Below, piece after piece: positions 60,660 to 64,000 of a DNA stretch of 64,000 nt (positions within the stretch are counted from its first letter, which is position 1; each line of letters begins with the position of its first letter). The DNA is from Notamacropus eugenii (Eukaryota > Chordata > Mammalia > Diprotodontia > Macropodidae): assembly GCF_028372415.1 (NCBI RefSeq), contig NC_092878.1:751501-815500 (forward strand). Reading direction: 5' to 3'. The notes under the pieces are model-generated. The model did no database searches and was not told the origin of the DNA. It saw nothing but the letters and a program-made list of their open reading frames with translations. The position numbers were made by a program, and so were the translations under genes.

Positions 60660-60960
60660 AGGAGAGCCCAGCTTCTGGATCTGACTGCTGCTTGGGCAAG
60701 CTCTTGAACTTCTCTGAGCCTCATTTCCTCCATCTGCCTTCCCTTCCTACTTCACCAACTTATTATGAATGAGAATTAAACAATTCTCTATAACAATAGA
60801 GATGAGTAAGTCCCTTGTGAGTTATAGACTTTAACTTATTGACTTAGTCACCAAGAAATTAAACAACTTGCCCATGATCCCACAACTAGTATGTGTCAGA
60901 GGCACTTAGGTCTTTTTCATTCTAAAGCTGGTCTTCTATCCATTACACCCACCAAGTACT
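60660..60960 (+). mobile_element. SINE/MIR remnants
   Basis: 'gcttgggcaagctcttgaacttctctgagcctcatttcctccatctg' is a MIR or SINE 3' half. 60850-60955 has an antisense-like SINE ('cttgcccatgatcccacaactagtatgtg', 'tctatccattacacc'). 60960-61600 has no recognised feature. Confidence 0.6.
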
Positions 60961-61604
60961 GCTTATAAATAGGGATAATGTCAAAAATTTAAAGCAGGGC
61001 TAAATTCTCCTTATAAATAAAAAAGTTTCATCTTCTCCCTCATTAAATTTTTTGCTATGAAGACAACTCTAGCTACTTTGAACTTCTAGTAGAGAACCTA
61101 ATGTAATGATTACCAACTCCAGTTTTGTGATAGTTCAATGTATTCAGTTATCTCTAAAAGTTTAATAAACTGTTGCAGAAATTCACAAAATAAGTTTCAG
61201 TATATATTCACAGATACTCACAGATACACACAACAACAGATTATTTTTAATGTAGGGCTGTATTTAAAAAATCAACCGGATACTGATAGAATGCCCCAAA
61301 TTCCCAATGGCTGAGACTTTCCAGGGTACTAATAATGAAAACAATTGTTGAGCATTGGGAGGCAAGTTCCCTCACTGGTTATTAGTCTCTAAATCATCAA
61401 AAGTTGATCCTACTGAAGTTAATTTTTTGTTATAATTAATACAGTGCCTCATATGCACATTATCATCAATAACTATTCATTCTGGGTAAGTATAAACTTA
61501 TTAATCATATAAGTTTTAGGCTTTGAGATTAAAAAACTCAGAGTACTCTAAGGTCACATGCTTTTCCAGCGTGACATTTGCCACAGCCAGAATGTTCTAG
61601 GTCA

Positions 61605-61800
61605 AAGATTCTTAAACATTTTTGTGTTATGTGCTCCTCTGACAAAGTCTGATGAAGCCTATGGACCCTCCTCAGAATTATGTCTTTGAATGCGTAAAAC
61701 AAAATATACGATTACAAAGGAAATCAATTATATTGCAATAAAATTATCAAATATATTTGCTAAAGTTCAAAGACCCCCTGAAGTAGGGTAGTTTATGCCC
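61605..61800 (+). mobile_element. hAT-like DNA transposon fragment, first of an inverted pair
   Basis: 'agattcttaaacatttttgtgttatgtgctcc', 'gatgaagcctatggaccc', 'acaaaggaaatcaattatattgcaataaaattatcaaatat' belong to an old mammalian DNA-transposon family. The reverse complement of the same family lies at 62905-63165. Confidence 0.6.
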
Positions 61801-61930
61801 TTCAAAACAGACCAATAAGCTATGCCCATGAGCCTTTCCCCCACCCCAGCTAGCTTCTACCTTGATATCTTCTAGGCTTCATTTGTTGGTCTAATTAGAA
61901 GGGAGAGATGTGTGTGTATCTGTGTGCAGG

Positions 61931-61987
61931 GAGTACCAGCGGGTACTCCCTACTGTACTGTACTGTACTGTACTGTACTGTACTGTA
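61931..61987. repeat. Short palindrome followed by (TACTG)7
   Basis: GAGTACC-AGC-GGGTACTC at 61931-61948 is followed at once by about seven TACTG units (61951-61987). No gene is nearby. Confidence 0.85.
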
Positions 61988-62523
61988 GGGGCTTCAATAA
62001 ATGTTCAAAACAAAATCAAGTTCCCAAGTTGGAGGACTCCAGGGTAGGCTGATTAGTTCTGGATTTTCAAGGGACTATAGTCCTTTTGTCATTATAATGA
62101 CAGGATGATGGTGACTGTGATGTAGCCAGTGGTCATTCGGTACACTCCAGCAGATACCAAAATGCTTTATAATCCTAAATACAAAGTTCCAAGCAAAGTG
62201 CTAAACTATTATTAGTTTATAGCACTTTTATAGTGTTTTTAAAGTGTAGAAAATATCCTGTGGATCTTTTTTCTTTATCTATATAGCGCTTCATCTTGTA
62301 CAAGGGAGAGTCAACCACTAATGTCAATTTTCATTTTCCCTGAACATTAACCTGTAACGTATTTATTAGTGCTACCCATCTTTCTATGTCTGAATACACG
62401 GTACTCCACACATCTGTAATACAAAGTTGCCTTTCAGAAATAAATGAACAAAAATCATTTCAAAGACTCACTCAGACTTCCCCATTCTCCCGACTCTTTT
62501 CCCTGTGTAGTATCAATGTTTGA

Positions 62524-62823
<300 letters not shown>

Positions 62824-62904
62824 TGAACCAGATTACTTCTGAGATTCCTTCCAGCTCTCAAATTCAGTGGTTCTGTGTATGCTGACAAAGTTTTCTCCTG
62901 GAGC

Positions 62905-63165
62905 AGAAATTCACAGAACCTGAGGTCTGTGAACTTGTCTTTGTCTTTAAATTTTGATAACTGTATCTTCTATTATTGTTGTATTATAATACAATATTAT
63001 TGTATTATTAAGAATTAGTATTCTTTGTTTTAATGTGTTGTTTTGTTGGGGTTTTTTTGCATTTAAAACATGATTCTGAGAAGCACTCCCTGGGCCTCAA
63101 TAGACTCTGCCAAAGAGGCCCATAACACCAAAAAAAAAAAAAAAAAAAGATTACGAACCCTTATT
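62905..63165 (-). mobile_element. hAT-like DNA transposon copy with A19 run
   Basis: 'acagaacctgaggtctgtgaacttg', 'catgattctgagaagcactccctgggcctcaatagactctgcc' and 'aagattacgaaccctt' are the reverse complement of the family at 61605. An internal run of 19 A at 63130-63148 replaces a shorter A run. It lies in the intron after the last GNB5 exon seen. Confidence 0.6.
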
Positions 63166-63546
63166 CTAAAGGAATTTCCATTGCCCTTGGATTGTCTTCA
63201 TTTCTTCAAGAATCAGTGAACTCACTAAACTGAATACTCTTTTAATTTATTGTATATTGGTACCCTTACATGCCTTAGATGGTTTTTAAAGAGTTTCTGT
63301 TTCCTAGTTCTGAAGGACTCATGATGAAACAAACAATAGGAAGGAGAAAGGGAAGAGGAGGAAAGAAAAGAATTTGGAATTTAAAACAAAAACAAAATAA
63401 AATTTAATTTTTTAAAAAAGTTTTAAAAATTTGAACCCTCAAAAAAAAAGAGTTGCTGTGACTCCCCCCCCACCAAATTCATCACAATTTAATCTGCAGA
63501 CAACTATGTACAAACATGACACATAGATATATGAGAGATTGGAGGG

Positions 63547-63730
63547 TGCTGTTTGTCCTTCATTCTCAAAGAGGACCATGACATCAAGGAGGTGACGCCA
63601 TGACATGAAATTGATTCTAAGTGAGGCAGGGTTGTGTGAAGGTACCAGCCTCACTTTCTCCTCCAGAGCCATCTGGGTCCAGTGGCCAGATATAGATTAG
63701 AAGGACTGAAGATGGCCCCAGATGCAGGAT
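63547..63730 (-). mobile_element. RTE-tailed SINE fragment, antisense
   Basis: 'gctgtttgtccttcattctcaaagaggacc', 'ctaagtgaggcagggttgtg' and 'tcctccagagccatctgggtccagtgg' are a Mar1-related tail. The tRNA-like head is missing. Confidence 0.7.
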
Positions 63731-63940
63731 AATATCAGAGGGAAGGCACTAAGATTAAAGAGAATTGGAAAGGCTTTTTGCAGAAGGTGAGATCTTAGCT
63801 GGATCTTAAAGGAAACCAGGGAAAACAGGAGGTAGAGCTACGAAAGGAGAGCATTTCAGGCATCGGAACAGTCGATGAATAGGCAGAGAGATGGAATGAT
63901 GTATCCGATAAACAGCAAAGGAGGCCAGTATCACAAGCTC
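63731..63940 (-). mobile_element. L2 fragment, antisense
   Basis: 'ggaaaggctttttgcagaaggtgagatcttagctggatc' then 'gagagcatttcaggcatcgg' follow the antisense L2 order. The window ends 60 bp later. Confidence 0.65.
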
Positions 63941-64000
63941 ATAAAAATTTTCACTTTAAAATAAAACATTTAAAATACTCAAAGTACTAAAAATGCTCAA

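Overview
The window is vertebrate nuclear DNA, very probably marsupial. It has short exons with GT/AG introns, one CpG-rich promoter, and dense interspersed repeats. Several SINEs are of the marsupial Mar1 type: a tRNA-like head, a CORE body and an RTE-like tail, flanked by target-site duplications. LINEs of the L1, L2, CR1/L3 and RTE groups and hAT-type DNA transposons fill most of the rest. No species name is claimed. Family names and reference comparisons come from memory, not from a search.

Two host genes lie on the + strand, in the tail-to-head order MYO5C then GNB5 that is also known in human. Positions 1-16353 hold the last six coding exons of MYO5C (unconventional myosin-Vc). They are 883-972, 2250-2400, 4007-4289, 6558-6732, 7063-7143 and 14901-15053, and together encode the C-terminal 310 residues, which is most of the cargo-binding DIL (globular tail) domain. 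A 3' UTR of about 1.3 kb ends near an AATAAA at 16348. All junctions keep phase and end in a normal stop, so the gene looks intact.

Positions 16.4-32.77 kb are intergenic or an upstream non-coding intron of GNB5, and are almost wholly repeats. GNB5 (G-protein beta-5) then begins twice. The first start is a 42-codon exon at 32793-32918 that opens the long (retinal) isoform. The second is the short-isoform start at 38930, inside a CpG-rich promoter region. The short-isoform first exon also has a perfect acceptor AG directly before its ATG, so the same exon serves as exon 2 of the long form. Further exons at 51984-52120, 54754-54795, 56451-56527 and 62547-62679 carry the chain to residue 167 of the short form (209 of the long form). 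The remaining WD repeats lie beyond the window.

The two genes have no known shared pathway. MYO5C is an actin motor tail that carries secretory and endosomal cargo in epithelia. GNB5 pairs with R7-family RGS proteins to switch off G-protein signalling in neurons and photoreceptors. Their adjacency is conserved synteny.

The more unusual signals are the dual-use GNB5 exon with its polypyrimidine tract of about 90 nt; a paired CxxC pattern in the long-form extension; a G-rich GATGGG minisatellite 60 nt after a splice donor that keeps the reading frame open; and several datable nested insertions. Examples of the last are an L1 inside a SINE, a SINE inside an L2, and an AT-rich array of about 200 bp inside an RTE reverse-transcriptase region. 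I saw no CRISPR array, no rRNA or functional tRNA gene, and no recognisable endogenous retrovirus.
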